This document shows, piece after piece, positions 10,237-24,420 of a stretch of 64,000 nucleotides of DNA. The translations under genes and the position numbers were made by a program. Source of the DNA: Otis tarda. Taxonomy: Eukaryota; Chordata; Aves; Otidiformes; Otididae. Position 1 is the stretch's first letter, and every line of letters begins with the position of its first letter. The notes beneath the pieces are model-generated. The model was not told where the DNA came from. It searched no databases and saw only the letters and a program-made list of their open reading frames with translations. The stretch spans positions 192,916,053 through 192,980,052 of the forward strand of contig CM048552.1 of assembly GCA_026413225.1 (NCBI GenBank), given 5' to 3'.

Positions 10237-12542
10237 CTACTTTGTATAAACTGGAGCAACATCAATCTCTGCAGGGAAGTAGGGAAAAAAGCTCCTTACA
10301 ATCCCAGTTTTACTCCTGGTATTCTGTGTCTGGAGAATCAGCATGTCTGATAAGAAACCAGCTTGCAATTGCAGTCTGCCACAAGACGCACAGAGATACT
10401 CCAGACAGATTTAACGTTCACCTTGACAAAGTAATCAACCTGTCAAGCAAAGGAAGTCATCGTGGCCAGAGTGGTGACGGAAGGTAACTAATACTCTCCA
10501 TCTGCAGCATCAGGCAATTAAGGATTTAAAATATTACAAGAGAGGAGAACTAAATGTGAGAGAAAAAAGCATATATACAAAAGCAGAGACATTAGCAACA
10601 CATAAGGGCCAGAAAAATGAAAAAGAAATGCCAGAAAAGTTTCATATTGCCCCCAAATGAATAACAGCCTCAAATGAAGTGGTTAAGGCTTGTTACATAT
10701 GGTAAAAATACAGGCTAAGCCAAGCAAGCGATCTCAGGCTAGTAGCACAGAAGAAATTATCTCCCTAGAGCAAAAAAGGCATCTGTTTATTTATCACGGT
10801 TATGAAAATGTCCTTGTCAGATGTTAGCAGTGCTGAGCTCTCTCTGAGCAGTTCCTTTATCTCCTCCCAGCTCCAGAAGAGACCTGTAAACCACTGCACC
10901 CCAATACACGATGCATCTACCCATTCTGAGCAGTCATCCTCGCTCTTCCCCGGAATGCTGACCTCCCAAGGGCACAATCCTCCCTATGCCTGGAAAATCC
11001 TGCTACAGAAAAACTGAAGTCTCACCTGCACAGAATCACTCTGTGGGGACAGGTTTACATAAAAAGTGCTTTTAATGGCAACACCAGTGAAAACAATTCC
11101 TTCCTGCTGACCCCACTGCTCGCATGGCTCCCGCCGGCACAGCCCTTCCCAGCACCAGAAGAGGAGTGCTGAGGAGCAGGGCCTAGAACTGCCCAGTCTT
11201 AAATAAAATCCAGCAAAAACTTGTTGCTGCTTAGAAAAAAAACCCCACCAATCAAAGAAAAAACCTAACTTGGGGAGTTCCCTGCTTCGCACACTGATGA
11301 AGAGGTGACACACTGCAGCTCAGAGATAGGAGGGAGCAGCTAGAGCAAGGATGGGCATCGCTGCCAAAGGCTGGCCTCAAACTATGGCCAACGTTTCCAC
11401 GTTTCCAAAAGGAGGGAGAGAAGGGTGACAGTGTCTCAGATGGACAATAGCTGGAGCAAGGTGGGAGAGCTGAGCCCTGCCCCAAGGCTTAAGCAAACCA
11501 ATGCACCCATCCACTGCCTGGCAGCGCTGGTATCTCCAGGAAGGCCTGGGGACTCACACCTCATCTCCACAAGTTGAAGAGACCAGCGAAAGCAGCGAAT
11601 TAGCAGATCAGTCACGGAAATGTGAAATTCTCTCTTGCTAATGTTGACAATTAACTTTATGTTTGCCTGGGAAAATGGGTGCTGGTGCCTCTCCTGCCAC
11701 TGCAGTGGGAGCCTGTTGTTGCCTTCTGTAAGCCCAGGGTGATGCTGCGCTGGCCAGGGAAGAAAATGGAGCTGCTCTCCTGGTCCTAATTGAGTGCTGA
11801 AGAGAATAGAGGATTCAGGAACACTGGAAACTACTATGGCTGGATGAACCTGGCATTTCAGCATACCCCTGAAGCAGCAGAGTCTCCTAATGCTGCTGGT
11901 CTGAACCGACTGCTTCAGCTAGTTTGGGTTTCTCAGTGTCCTGGAGGAGATGTTAGACAGCTTTGAGATTCAGTCTCTAATTAGGTCCCTGTAGTGGTAA
12001 GATTGTTTCCTTTACCATCACTCAGTGGGAATTAGTACTTTATCCTTTGTACTCAAATTTTTATTTCTTTCACCTTCATTTTCTGTCCAAAGCCTGGAGT
12101 CTCCCAGTTCACTGGATGACAGCTGCAAAAGCCTTTGACATTCCTGTTAAGGACGTTTCTTTTCAGCTGATTTACATTTCCTTTTGACAAGCTCTCCCAG
12201 TGATATTTACTGCAACTATGGAATTAGCTCACGGCTGGACCACTTGCTAGTCTTTTCAATCCAATGCTATTGTAAATCTTGATTAACTGGTTTGATTTTT
12301 AAATTTCTGAGTCCAAGCTGTCCTGTCGCACACCGTGAAGGGGAGATGGTTCCTAGTTACCCAGAGCGGCAGCCATGGGCAGTACACAGGCATTAAGGAT
12401 TTGAGGTGACACCACCTCCACAGTATGTAGAAAACCAGCATATTATCCAGAGGAAATAGTTCATTTCACAGGGAAAGTTATTTGGACAGCTGGAAAACAA
12501 AGAGCCTTACTAATTTAAGCGTATTTGAAAAATGATGCAGTG
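10237..12542. other. Unique non-coding DNA
   Basis: I see no repeat family, RNA or exon. The part at 10.5-10.75 kb is A-rich. Minus-strand open frames at 10984-11313 and 11436-11864 (109 and 142 codons) are the longest here; both have irregular composition and no domain I recognise, so I do not call them genes. Confidence 0.5.
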
Positions 12543-12669
12543 CAAGGCCAGGTTGGACGGGGCTCTGAGAAACCTGATCTGATTGGAGATGTCCCTGCTC
12601 CTTGCAGGGGGTTTGGACTAGATGGCCTTTAAAGGTCCCTGCCAACCCAAACCATCCTATGATTCTATA
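12543..12669 (+). mobile_element. CR1 LINE 3' end, plus strand
   Basis: The sequence runs aaggccaggttggacggggc, tctgagaaacctgatctga, then ttggagatgtccctgctcct, ggactagatggcctttaaag and accatcctatgattctataa. This is the last roughly 125 bases of CR1 in sense orientation, with one and a half terminal octamers. Confidence 0.93.
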
Positions 12670-15600
12670 ACATGCACCACATTTCACAAGCATCCTGAAG
12701 AAGTGATATTACACAAATGTATATTTCTCCACATTTTTCCAGATCTTCTTTTCTGTTTATAACTACTGAGCTCATCCTTAGCAATGAACAGAAGTCCAGA
12801 ATTTCAAATTCGGATCGTTATTTGAGCTCCTACATAAAATTAGTCTGATTTGTAAACATTCTGCCCTCTCAAGTCCCATGATACTTGTAGGGTCTGCAGG
12901 TGTTCAACCGTTGTGACAAGTCAGGTCATTTTTATTTTGGCAACTAACTGCGGTTTTAAGCACCTGATTTTTAGTGATTTGACTTCCAGTTCTAAAACTT
13001 TGGCCTGAAGGCAAGCGGAAAACTGGATTTTGTAGCCCAGAGCCCAGGAATAAGCTAGTGATGCAGTTGCCCAAGTTCAGGCTGAAACGCCAACGTACAT
13101 GGAGGCTCCTCACTTGTCAGGAGACTTACAGCAAAACAGGAAGTTATTAAATCAGAGCCTGAACTGACTGGAGAGCCAAACAATATTAAACAGAAGGTGT
13201 CTCCCCTTTTTCCTGTTTATCTTTTGCTATTTTAGAAGCCAGGGGAGATGAAGAGCTAAAGAGTTTCTCAATTTAGTGCTACAAGGCAGTGAAATCGAAC
13301 TGGCAGACTGTACATCATCACAGTAAAGACACAGCATCTCTCTCCTCAAGACTTTAAAGCTTTTGCTGTACTGTTAAACAAACAGGCAACCTATTTGGAA
13401 ATGATGGGGTGGAACCTGACAAAATAATGCAGTGCAATGGCATGTGGGAGTTTAGACATAGTGAACAATAAATTAAACTACAGAGGAGGGGAATAGGCTG
13501 CCTTGGTATCATTATCTTAGGAAAACACTGGAACTGAAGTGTCCTGAGAAAGTGTCATTTGATTTTTAATTAACACAGGTCATTAGGACTACAGTTCCAT
13601 GTCATGTCTGCGTGATGGATAATCAAAGCAGGATTGAATTACTGGCTGAACAAAACTTGCTTGACTCATGGCCCAGCCTTATCACCTCAGCGCAGCACAT
13701 GTCAGAGAGCACTTAGCCCTCTTGTTTTCACTAATGCCAAACACAGTATTTTCTTTCAAACAAGGACAATTTGAGAAATTACCTTTTCTAAAAGGGAGCT
13801 GGACATAGTCCCTTCATGAAAGGTGAGACTGAGCAGGAAATCCTGCACTGAGAGCAGCTGGCAAGGACAAAAAAGGAGAATCCACCAATTGGGATGGGGA
13901 CTCGTTGACTGCTGGAGATCTTCTGTGTTTCATCACCTGCCGTGGAGGCAATGGAGGCAATGAGCTGCCTTCCCAGCCCCAAAGTTCTCAGAACATTTCA
14001 CAAAACACCCATGTTTGGCCCAGGAAAACTGGCGTTGGACAGGAAATTAAAGGCAAAACCCAAAAGCATTCGTTTCAACTTAAAATCGGGTAGGTGGTAT
14101 TTCATAGTGTAACTTAGCTTTTCTTTAAAAAACAAAATACAAAACTCTTAACACTGGCAGTAGATATATCAGCTCCCTTGGAAAGGTTTCCATTCTCTTG
14201 GGGAAGCAGGAGACATGAGGTCCCATTTGCTGGGCTCTTTCAGTCTTCCAGAGTTATTTGAAGGTTTGGTCCCGTTTCTTTTTTCCCATCCTATCTTGCT
14301 GAGCCACTCACAGCCATGTGAAACAAATTCCTAGAAGCAGGCCACTCCCACAGAGCTCTATGCCTCTCAATTTACACCAGAAAAACACCATTTGTACCTG
14401 CAGAAGAGGAAAAAAAGACAGAGGTGAATCTTCTTCTCTGTCCTTGATAAGGCTTCAGCTGCAAACGCAAGGCAAGAGTCACACTGTTTTCTTTCCACTG
14501 GGGTTGCAGATGACAAAACCACCGCGGGTTTCATCGCTAGCTCAAGGAAATCAGCTGTAAACAACTTGCAGGCTCTAGCACCTCTGACAAGATTTGCTGC
14601 CCACAGCACTGATGTAAGCAGCGTATTCCTCACCGGAAGGCACAGCCGTCCCTTGAAATGGCATCTTTTCTCCCACTCAGGTGGCTCCTGTTTGAGCTCA
14701 TTGATGGGGAGGAGGAGGAGAAAGGGAGGAAGAACAGTTTCAGATGAAGTGGAATTAGGCAAGACAACAGAGTGGCTACCGGGAAAAGAAAATGAATGAT
14801 GTAGAAATAGATATGAATAGCTTTCATGTTTTAAGCAAGAAATGCAAGAGACAGGTGAAATGTGGCAGAGTGGAGGGAAAGCGTTCTGCGGAGTGTACCA
14901 GAGAGATCTACAGCAGAACACCAGTTCCCTGTGTAGCTTGGGTCAAACACTGCTTTGCATTTGAAAGCCAGCTAACCTGAGTGTTCTGAAGGATTCCCTT
15001 TGCTGTCCAAGGTGTACAGTCAAAAGTTAATCTCTTCAGGGCCTGATATGGTGCTCTCATACCATACCTGAATGCCTCACAGGCTTTGAAGTATTCATCT
15101 CATTCAACGCAGGGCTGTGGAAGTGCTGCTCTTTCTAGGAGAATGAGGGGCAAAAGGCAGAGGGGATGGGAGCAGCTTACCAAAGGGAGCCACTGGCAAG
15201 GCAGAAAACTGGCTGTAGATCATCCAAGTCCCAAGCTAGCACCTGAACTTCCAGACACACCCTCTTCTCCCCCAAAACGTGAGCAAAGAAGAAACATAAC
15301 CAAAGCCATACAGCAGTGGTTTAAGTCATTTGAGAGTCCTGGCTGCAACCTCCCACATCGCAATCACCGCACAATCCTGGCTGGTTTCATCACTACCATC
15401 TTACCTTTCCCCTCTCAGGTTTTCTGTTGCATCCTGACAGGAATCCCAATTCTGCCTGAGGCAGAGGCTGTTTCACCTTCTCCATTTCTTTGCATGTGGC
15501 AAGCAGTATAATGGGATATCTTGCAGTTTTTGACTCTGAATTGAGTTTTTTTGACTCTGAGAGTCCAATTATTTAATGCCACTTGCATCTGCCTTGTGAA

Positions 15601-18300
15601 GCCTTTCCATCCCTCCAAGCGGCTGACAGAAGCAATATGAGTGAGCAAGAGAAATCTGTGCACACCACTGAGGTTTTACTATCTCTGCTCACTCTGAGAT
15701 TTTTGATGTTAGGGAGATTATTCTGGTTGCAGGCAAGAGCTCTTGGGGTGACAAGAGTCTGGCTAGTGAGTCTGTGCTTAGGCTAGTGAGTCTAAAAGAT
15801 CTGCATGTAGCAGAGTCCTTTATAGGAATGAGGTCCTGCAAATGCATTGTTTATGAAAACTCTGATGCCCAAAGTGCTGCTGTGAAGGATTCATGCAACA
15901 GAGATATGAGTCTGTGTTCCTGCTGCACTACTGACTGTTCCTATGTATCTCCTCTTTCCCTGCCCTTGAAGGCTTTGCTGTGAATATACTGATGCATACT
16001 GTTCCTGAAGAGTCTTGGGAGAGAATCTAGAGGGTAAATATTTGCTTCAAAGCAGATCTTCAAACATCTGTTTGTACTTATGGCTCAAATATTTAGCACA
16101 CTACAGCATATAGCTGCTTGTAGCTTCAAGGCAAATGCAAATGCTAAGAGGTATTAAACACTCATAAACATAAACAAGATAGCCCGGAGTGGCTTATCGG
16201 TTAGGTGGTAATGGGTGGGGAAAGGCTTGTTGTATATTTAAGGCCCAGCCTTTTTTCCACTGATTTTTCCTGTGTCAGTAACGGGCCAGGGAGAGGAAAG
16301 CTCTTGTGCGTTTTAACCTGGCAAAAGGAGCAGTGGCTTCTGCTTGCTGTGGCACCAGGGTGCAAGGGCCGTCTCCAGCCAGCCACCCTCCGCGTTGGGA
16401 GCAGGAGACAACCGCTAACGGCAGGTCTGTTTCTGACAGCAGTGCCACCTATTACAGCAGGTTACTCCTACAGCAGGACAGGGATTACAGCTGAAGGGTA
16501 AGGAGTAACTTCCCTGGCAGCAGAGGCCTTGCTAGTTGGCCATACAGGAGCACTGGGGGAGTCTCTGGTCTCAGATGACCATTTGGTTGGAAAAGAGACA
16601 AGCAGACGACTACATTATCACCTGCTGTTGCTTGATAGCACTCTACCACCAAAGGCTAGAGTGGAGCTGAGACACCAGAAGGGCACTTGCACCATTGCCT
16701 GAGAGAGAGGTATCACGATTAAGCTGATAGAAGTTGGTGGTGTTTTAGTCCCCCACACTCCTTTTAGGCAAACGAGGAGATCATTTCGCTGGGTGAAGTC
16801 CCTGAATCATCTCCTATTGGGATGAGACAATTACCAGTTCTGGGGCAAAAAGGGGACAGAAACATGGGGCAGAAGCCATAAGGACATGAGGCATGGCAGC
16901 AGTGCTGGTCTTGACGGGCATAAACCATTATGGACAACATCTCAGTATCTTTAGTTCACACTCTTCTGTCTAGTCTAATCCCACCTCCTTGGAGATTTCA
17001 ACTAAAATGCCATTTGGAGCAGCTCTGCCCTGGACATATGTTGTCTTCTGCCAGCTCTGCTGCAGGGACAGTAATCTTTGCCAGTGGAGCAGTGATAAAC
17101 AGCTGGGTGGGTCACCTCTTCCGTCACCTCACCATCATTTGCTAGAGCTTATTGGTCAGAGCCCTAAATCACAACACAAACACTAAAAATCAGCCCAAAA
17201 TGAGTATGTCTAGACCACAAAACCTGCAAATTCTCTGAAAACATGCAGTCTAGCCCAATAAATAGTGCCTTCCCCAAGAGAGCTAATTTTGGTTCTCCAA
17301 GCGAAACTGTGTCAACAAGAAAAGCACTTTTACATTGATATTTTTGGTCGTATAGAAACATCCCTGTATATTACAAGGTACTTACTACATGGGCAGAAGT
17401 TTCTAATGTAGCTCGGCATTCAGTTCTGCGTTTCTGGAGGTGAAGAGGGCTTTTCAGTCATGTTGAGCTAATGCAGCTGAGCCAACAGGAATTAAAGCTA
17501 TGCCCTTTTCTACCTGTTGAGACATGGTGAAAGAAAGCATCCTCCTTAAATCAAAGGGTCCAGATTCAGGGAGGTGATCCAGCTAGAAATCAGAAGGCAG
17601 TTTACAGATACTTTGATAACTTGAGCTTTTATCATTCCACAGGCCCTCCAGATCCGTTGGTGAGGGCTGAGTGAGTTTCCTCATATGGTATTTGAAGGCA
17701 AAGTCAATCTACATTTGCTTCCCAACAGGCAAGCCCAGGCAGCTGCAGCGTGTTATAAAAAGAGGAGATTAAATGCAAGTTTTGCTGTGCTTCTGTCTGA
17801 AAAGATATAATCGGTTTTATCGTTAGGAGCTTAGGAGTTAGGATTTTAAATCTGATGTAGGGAGCTTTGAAGCACCAGTTTTGTCAAGAATATCCCATGC
17901 TTTGTCATATCTTGAAAAATGAATTGTTTAGCTATTAAAAGAGATTAATGTAATCTTTATGTCTATGAAATTGGATTTTGAAACTGCTTGCTCACTGTAC
18001 TATCTCCAGTGCAGAGAATGAAGCCTCTGCTCCTACTTACGTTGCTACAAATTACGGGTTACACCTTATTTGAGCACAGCGTGTGCTGGCATCACCAGTT
18101 GGACCAAGTGCCTGATGGGCTGCAGGAAGGGGCACATAGTTGGCAGGGAGAGGGAAATTGTTGTTCTCTGGAGGCCACAATTTCGAGCTCCACCAGGGCA
18201 GTCTGGGCTCCAGGAAGACAAAGGTAGTTACAGAGGAGATGTGCACATGCACAAGTCAAAGTCCCACGCAAGACAATCTCTTAACCTCAAGGGGAGAACT
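12670..18300. other. Unique non-coding DNA, 5.6 kb
   Basis: I find no transposon, RNA gene or convincing exon. A 184-codon minus-strand open frame at 14367-14921, the longest in the window, overlaps a plus-strand open frame and is rich in Cys, Ser and Leu from pyrimidine-rich DNA. It shows no domain or periodicity, so I read it as chance. A 13-base repeat (ggctagtgagtct) occurs twice near 15763-15795. A purine-rich patch lies at 14705-14740. Confidence 0.5.
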
Positions 18301-18440
18301 GAATCATAGAATCATAAAATCTTTAAGGTTGGAAAAGACCTCCAAGATCATGAAGTCCAACCATCAACCTAACACCACCATGTCCACTAAACCATGTCCT
18401 GAAGTGCCATGTCTACATGTTCTTTGAACACCTGACTGCG
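18301..18440 (-). mobile_element. CR1 LINE 3' end, second 3'-end type, minus strand
   Basis: It begins gaatcatagaatcataaaat, then tttaaggttggaaaagacct, ccaagatcatgaagtccaac, and the antisense of the ORF2 terminus (ctacatgttctttgaacacc). The sense-strand tail therefore reads cttggaggtcttttccaacc, a different CR1 subfamily from most copies here and the same as the 27.07-27.47 kb copy. The element stops within the ORF2 terminus. Confidence 0.92.
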
Positions 18441-21400
18441 AGGATCAGGTTGTAACAAAAGCTAAAGTGGACAAGCTGGGCAAAAAGCAGCACAGAGTCA
18501 AGCAAAGGACCTCTGATACTTGTATCATTACATTGTCCAATGGCACAAATAGTCTCCAATATCTTCTGTTCCTCCTGTAGGATGGAATGCGCTATCAGAG
18601 GTGGAGACAACCACTCACCCCATCCTAATTATGGACTCCTTGGAAAGTATGTCACGGGATCCCCAAAACAGTGTTTCTGAGCTCCACACTGATGAGGATA
18701 CTGGGACACAAGTGAGAAGTACAAAGAAGATTCTGCTGGCCCTACATCTGCCTTGGGAAACCAGGGAGCTCAAAAAAGCTGGGAAACCAAAGCTGAGGCT
18801 GGCTCTAGTGAATCAGGGACAGCAAGGAAAGGCAAAGCAGCTCTACTGAGTGCTGCATGCTTTGTTTCCCACTCTTCCACCATGTTTTTCTTTTCTTGGC
18901 ATACTCCCCTACCTTTCTAAGGAGGGTAATTTAAAACGGGTATCATTATCCATGCACAGAGGGGAAAAAAAAACAAGCGAGGTTTCCTCTGATGGTTTAA
19001 TAAGCTGATGGCTTTCAAGAAACTAAAAGTAAAGGTTAAGAAATGCCAGTCCCTCCTCCACGTTGCCTCCCCCTCCCACAGCCAGCAGCAGCACGTTCTG
19101 CCCTCCTTCAGCTCCCCCTCCACCTGGGAAACATGGCTTGTGGTCCCGTGAATGTGAGCCGTGGGTGTTGACAGTCCGGTTGCTTCACCCAGAGGTAAAC
19201 AGTAGAAGAAGAGATATCCCAGGGCAGGAGGCAATTGCTTGCAGGGATTTCTGTTTGTTGTCAACTAACCCAGACCATGCCTCCTTGCAGTGGCGTCTGT
19301 TCACTTGAGGCTCCTGGCTATAGTGACTTTATTACTGCTTCCACCCATGCACACCACTCCACAGGAGGCTCCTTTTCTGCTAACAGAGAGACCACGAAGC
19401 ATCCTCTGCCTGTCTGAAGCAATTGCCCTCTCTAGCCAGAGATCAGCAACTCCACACCCCAAACTTCGTAGTGTTCGCTAGCCCCTTGCATCTTCTGGAT
19501 GTCCCCTGCCAAGTTCCCCTCTCTTGGGAAAAGGGGACCTATCTGCAGAGTAAACTCGTCATGACAGCAGCACCTAGAGCTTGCCCCAAGCCATCCTTCT
19601 GCAGTGCTGTGGCCCTACAGTGCTGCCCTGGGTGGGTAGTGGGTAAAAATAAAACCAGAGGGTTTTAAAATGGTTATTCATCCCTTTTCGCAGCAGTTGA
19701 AAATCAAATTTGTTTTCTGTCTTTCCCAGAATTATCCTTGACTGCAATGGCTTGAGAAGCATCCTGGCAGTAGCAACGTTGTTGTTAATGACTGATTGCT
19801 CCAGGGCAGTGGAGGGTTTGGTGCTCTTGATACAGGGAAAAGAGTAGAAGAGAAAGAAAGTCAAATGAGTGGGTGCCTGTGTTTGGTTATGCTTCTGCTG
19901 ATGCATCTGGCAGAGATTCCAGACATGGCTAGATGACTAATGGAAGTGTTTGTAGAATATGGGGAGCCTCACACCCCAAAGCATCACAGGCACAGACCAT
20001 GTCACCACCAGCAGCAAGCTGCTCAACACGGGTGGAAGGGATAAAGAACTAGCACCTGTGTCCTCTCTTTTGTATTTTCTCTTTCTTTTGGACTTTGTAA
20101 ACAGTTTTAGAGACTGTTTATACACAACTTTTTTTTTTTGTCTGTTGGATGTATTTGGGTTACTTGTTCTGTCTGTTCTCTCAGCCTTTAAGCTCTTCCC
20201 CACAAATTGCTATTTCCTTGACCAAAAGCTTTACTTTTGCTTTCTGAATTCCATATTGAACTGACAGCACACACATACACAGCCCCAAGTACTGCCCTCA
20301 ATGTCTCCTGGGGCTTTGAGATGCCCCCAAGGCCAGACCCAAATCTCCAAGTGAAGCCTTGGCACAAAAGTGCTGCCTCAGGGCTTCTTTCCACCCAAGA
20401 GCAGTCCAGGTGCCCGTGCTAGCCTTATCACCCCAGACTATATTCAGGCCAGGTTGACTTACTCCTGGCAGCTGCATTGGTTCTCCTCACCTGGCAGATA
20501 GAAGCCCCACAACCGCTGCTCACTGTCCCAGGTGCACCAAGAGGGCCAGTCATTCTGGGGAGCCCTTTGCAAGCGGTGGTGTTGTGGTAGCTATGATGGT
20601 CCTAATTAAAACAGACTGAACGGAGACAAGGGGGTGGCAAAGACAGCATCATGGAAGGATGACATGGAGCAACTACAGTTCCCTCAGGGTTGCACTACCA
20701 CCAAATACTGCACCTTGCTGGAAGGTGCTGCAATGAGAAAGCCCACCTGCATGCACCACGGAACGAAGGCTGGGGGGAGCTGCTACACGTGCTGGGCTAT
20801 ATGCATGCTCTGGGGCCGGAGAAGTACCCATTGCTGGGAACTGACAACATTTTATACGTACATAGCTTTACATGGTCTTACTGGTATCTCAACATCTGCT
20901 ACTGCTCTAAAGACAACTCAGTCCTGACCTACCTACGGAGAAGATCCTGAGTATTGTTTTCTAAAGCAGTGGATAAGTCGGAATTCAAGTGCTACTAGGA
21001 AAAAGCCCAAGTGAGCATGTATATGTTACATTGGCTCTCCCTGCTCCTCGTGCCACTATCCTGCCCATATCCGTCCGTTATTTCTTACAGTCAGCTCCTT
21101 TGGAGCATGTGTGTATTGTCCCTTGTCCAGTGCAGCATGATTCGGGTTATGAGGGTTGGCTCTTGGGGACTGTAGCAGGGACAATAAAAATAATACTTCA
21201 GTATTAACCAAGTTAGTAGAACCCCTATGACAAAATACCTGGTTATATTATTAATAAAAGCCATCCATATTTCAATGGAATTATTTTTTAATACTGCTTT
21301 CTCTTTCGCTAGTGTAGTGTAACCAGGATATAACGGTAATTCGTATTGATAAGGCTTCTAGAGTGAAGAGTTAAATTGTATTTGCTGTCAGCAACGTGAT

Positions 21401-21721
21401 GTTAAAGGTATGACCTGAAAACTCACTAGCTGCCAGCCAACAACACTGTGTGAGCACCAGAAAACATGGAAAATAAAAGTTCTTGACTCTGGCCCAGTAG
21501 GGCTGCCACTTAGATATTTCTGAAATTTAATTAAGCAAATGCCATCATTCCTAACACAAACCATCTTGGGGTGAGCATGTTTTTGAGCGCTCAGAGCAAT
21601 GCAGAAAGGAGCACTGGAATCCTGAGGAGTCAGGAATTATTCCCATATTAGGTACTATTTCCACAATGAGCTGCGTTCCCAGTTTATCCATTTTCATTAT
21701 GCTAATTTATTGCATATTATG
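18441..21721. other. Unique non-coding DNA
   Basis: I recognise no gene or repeat beyond a T-run near 20129-20139. A stretch at 18930-18960 (aacgggtatcattatcca) weakly recalls the central part of a MIR-type SINE but is too short to call. Open frames are all under 116 codons and lack protein signatures. Confidence 0.5.
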
Positions 21722-21865
21722 TACTAGGGATGTGTGTTTAGATTAAAACCTCATTTTTGTAGGTGCTTCGTGAACAAGTCATGAGACGGTCCCTGCTCCT
21801 AGAGACTCCAATGTAGTGTCACAGCGACCAGGAAGGAGAGGATAAAGGATATGTACAATGGGGAG
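21722..21865 (+). repeat. Ancient SINE-like amniote repeat, copy 3
   Basis: The order is acctcatttttgtaggtgct, tcgtgaacaagtcatgaga, cggtccctgctcctagagac and tccaatgtagtgtcac. This is the best-preserved of the three copies of the family, whose remembered form is an aggaccccattgtgctaggc block, a cgctgtacaaacacagaac block, then a cagtccctgccccaaagagc block. It is old and diverged. I cannot assign a database name without a search. Confidence 0.55.
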
Positions 21866-24420
21866 ACGGTGCAAATTGATATGTCCGCAAAATAGGACAT
21901 TCTTCAGAGTAGGCAAAATCTTGCTTTTCAGGAGAAAAATTGTGCAGCATGAAAGCGCTATGCAGACATCCATTTTAGATTTAAAGGTGGATGTGGTACT
22001 TATGAAACAAGACAGATAAATAGCCTAAGAATTTTCAATCCTCTCCATCTAGACAACAAATGTATCAGGTGGCCATGTTCCTCTGCAGTGACCTGTCAAG
22101 CCCAAATTTAAAAGGATCTGGGAAGGAGAGGACAGTTCAGGCTCTGCACCCACTCCAGCTTGAGCTCTCTGTTCCCACTCCCATCAACAGCAGTGGCTTT
22201 ACCTCTATGATCTCCCCATTCTCCAAAAACGAGGCTGAAAGAACTAACGCTTACAGACCTCAGATGTGACAATAAACCCCCTCCACTGCCGCCGGTGATC
22301 TGCATTTTCCGAAGAGACTTAGACATTTTCCGAAGAGACTTAGACATGGAGGAGTCTGAATGTCACTGTGAGTGTGTGGAAGTCTCAAGTAAACAAGTCT
22401 GTTTTGGAAACGGGGCCCAACCACGTAGCTAGAAAGCCATGAAGGACTTCAGGATGTCCCTACACCGCACCAAGCAAAGGTGGCCTGCAGAGCCCAAGCT
22501 GCCCCCAGCGCCAGGATCAGATTAGCCAGGTTGGCTCAACAAGCTTCGCTTTTCTGTGAAAGAAGTTTGTTCTTCTACGTAACACAGAGTTAATGCAAAT
22601 ATACACCCCTTCCTACCCTCATGAGCACCCCTGCACGGGACTGCACAGCAGCATGTAGCCACAGCAGCTCGTGGCCGTGCCCCCTCAGAAACGGCTGCCA
22701 CAGGGCGCAGGGTGGACGCGCCTTACACCAGCCCATCCATGCTGGTTGCTCCTCACTTCACAGAGATGGCCTGAGGATCCACTTTAAAGGAGCTAGCAGG
22801 GCCCAGGGGGGCAGGTGGGAAAACTAAATTCACTCTAAATCCAGTGAGGAGGGGAAGGCAGCTGAGATTGCGAGCGGAGTTAACCAGACACTGGAATCTG
22901 AAGGTATAAGGCAACAGATTATTAATGGAGAGACTTGTTTAAGTGTCCCAGTAATCTGGCAATGAGACACCTCGTATTACGGCTTCAGCAAACAGTGTGT
23001 ATGTAGCATGGCATTGTGAAATCTTGAAATCTTTGTACACAAATACAGTTAGGAGAAGAAAAAAGGAAAACTTGGCCATATTTCTGAATATACTTTCTTC
23101 TTTGGGAAATAATGTTGACACAGCCAGAACAGGCCTGCTATATCCAACTCTCATGCACATGTCCTCATTCCTATGGCTTAATAATCATAATGAACTATGA
23201 GGAGAAGGTAAATAGTCCTCATTCCACATCTCTGAGGATAATAAGACGAAGGAAGAGATTTCAAACATTGGTAACGACTTGTAGAGCTGCACATTGCTTA
23301 AAACGATGACCACGAGCCAAGAAATACTCCTCAAGGCTGCAATCAAAAACTGTTTTTGGCTCTGCACCGTGAACAGAAATTTTATTTGATCAACAGAGTT
23401 ATTGCAACAGACTTGCTGTTCAGTCAGGAAGCTTGTCTCTAAAGCAGCAGCCCTCGCTGCAGCTAAAGCCTCCTGCACGGCAAGGCTCTGAGCTCATGAA
23501 TTGCAGCTCTGGCTACCAGCTTCAGGTTAATCATGACAATGACTAAGGAGCATCTTTGATGCCTCTCCCTTTGCTAGCTTAAAAGTCTGTGCAATCTCTG
23601 GCCCATAGGCCTTGCAGGCTAAAAAGAAAATGGACATCTCTCTGCTCCCCACACCAGAAAAAAAAAAAAACCTGGCCTGCCAGAGAACACTGGCAGGGAG
23701 AAAAGGGAGGAACTGAAAATTATTTTTCAACAGAGTTTCTAAGAAAATGACAGGCCTTCTCACAATATTTCGGATTTTTTGTTGTTGTTGAAATGTAAAA
23801 AGTAGACAACATTTAAGTTGAAATTTGGAAAACTGAAGGTCTGTTATTCATATCTGCCAACATAAATCTGTTTCCTGATGGTAAGGAAACAAAGGAAAAA
23901 GAACAGTTTTGAGAAGAGAGATGGTTGTTAAGAGCAGAAAATCATTTTCAACAAGCAACAAGAAGCTACACTGATCCGACAAAACCAAGGAATGATACTG
24001 ACTGCTCTTGAATACCACACACTGAACCCTATCCAGCTAATTACTTAGGGACATATGGATAATTGGCATCTCTTTGCTGATGGTTTTGTGATCTGGCAAA
24101 ACAGAACCTTCTCTAACCATGGGAATAAGATTTTTAAAAAACCGCAGGCTCCCGCTCAGCAAAAAGAAACCAATGGAGCATGGAGAGCTTTACCTGCGTC
24201 AGAGACACAACAGCTCAGATGCAAACCAGACATGAGCTGCCTGAGATCGTCAGGAGAGATGAAGGAATTTCAGAAAAACCTGCCTTAGAAGAGAGCTCTA
24301 GAGCAGAGAGAAGCAACTGGGTCCTCACACAGGCCATGAGCAAAAAAAGTCAGAATACATCAAAACTAAACAAGCTAGAAAGCTAGAAATAAACACATTT
24401 TGGGGGTGTGATGTATGCTG
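21866..24420. other. Unique non-coding DNA
   Basis: Holds a 21-bp perfect tandem duplication at 22303-22344. Otherwise I see no repeat, RNA or exon. Short A and T runs occur near 23660 and 23775. Confidence 0.5.
22303..22344. repeat. Perfect 21-bp tandem duplication
   Basis: The unit cattttccgaagagacttag plus a occurs at 22303-22323 and 22324-22344 with no mismatch. It lies in unique DNA. On the minus strand the open reading repeats the peptide MSKSLRK, which is a consequence of the duplication and not evidence of a gene. Confidence 0.95.

Noticed and set aside
14367..14921. 184-codon open frame on the minus strand, longest in the window
   Set aside because: No domain, no periodic or amphipathic pattern, overlapping plus-strand open frames of equal quality, and no splice-like context. 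Length alone is not surprising in 64 kb read in six frames.
18930..18985. Possible MIR-type SINE core (ggtatcattatcca)
   Set aside because: Under 30 informative bases and no flanking MIR sequence.
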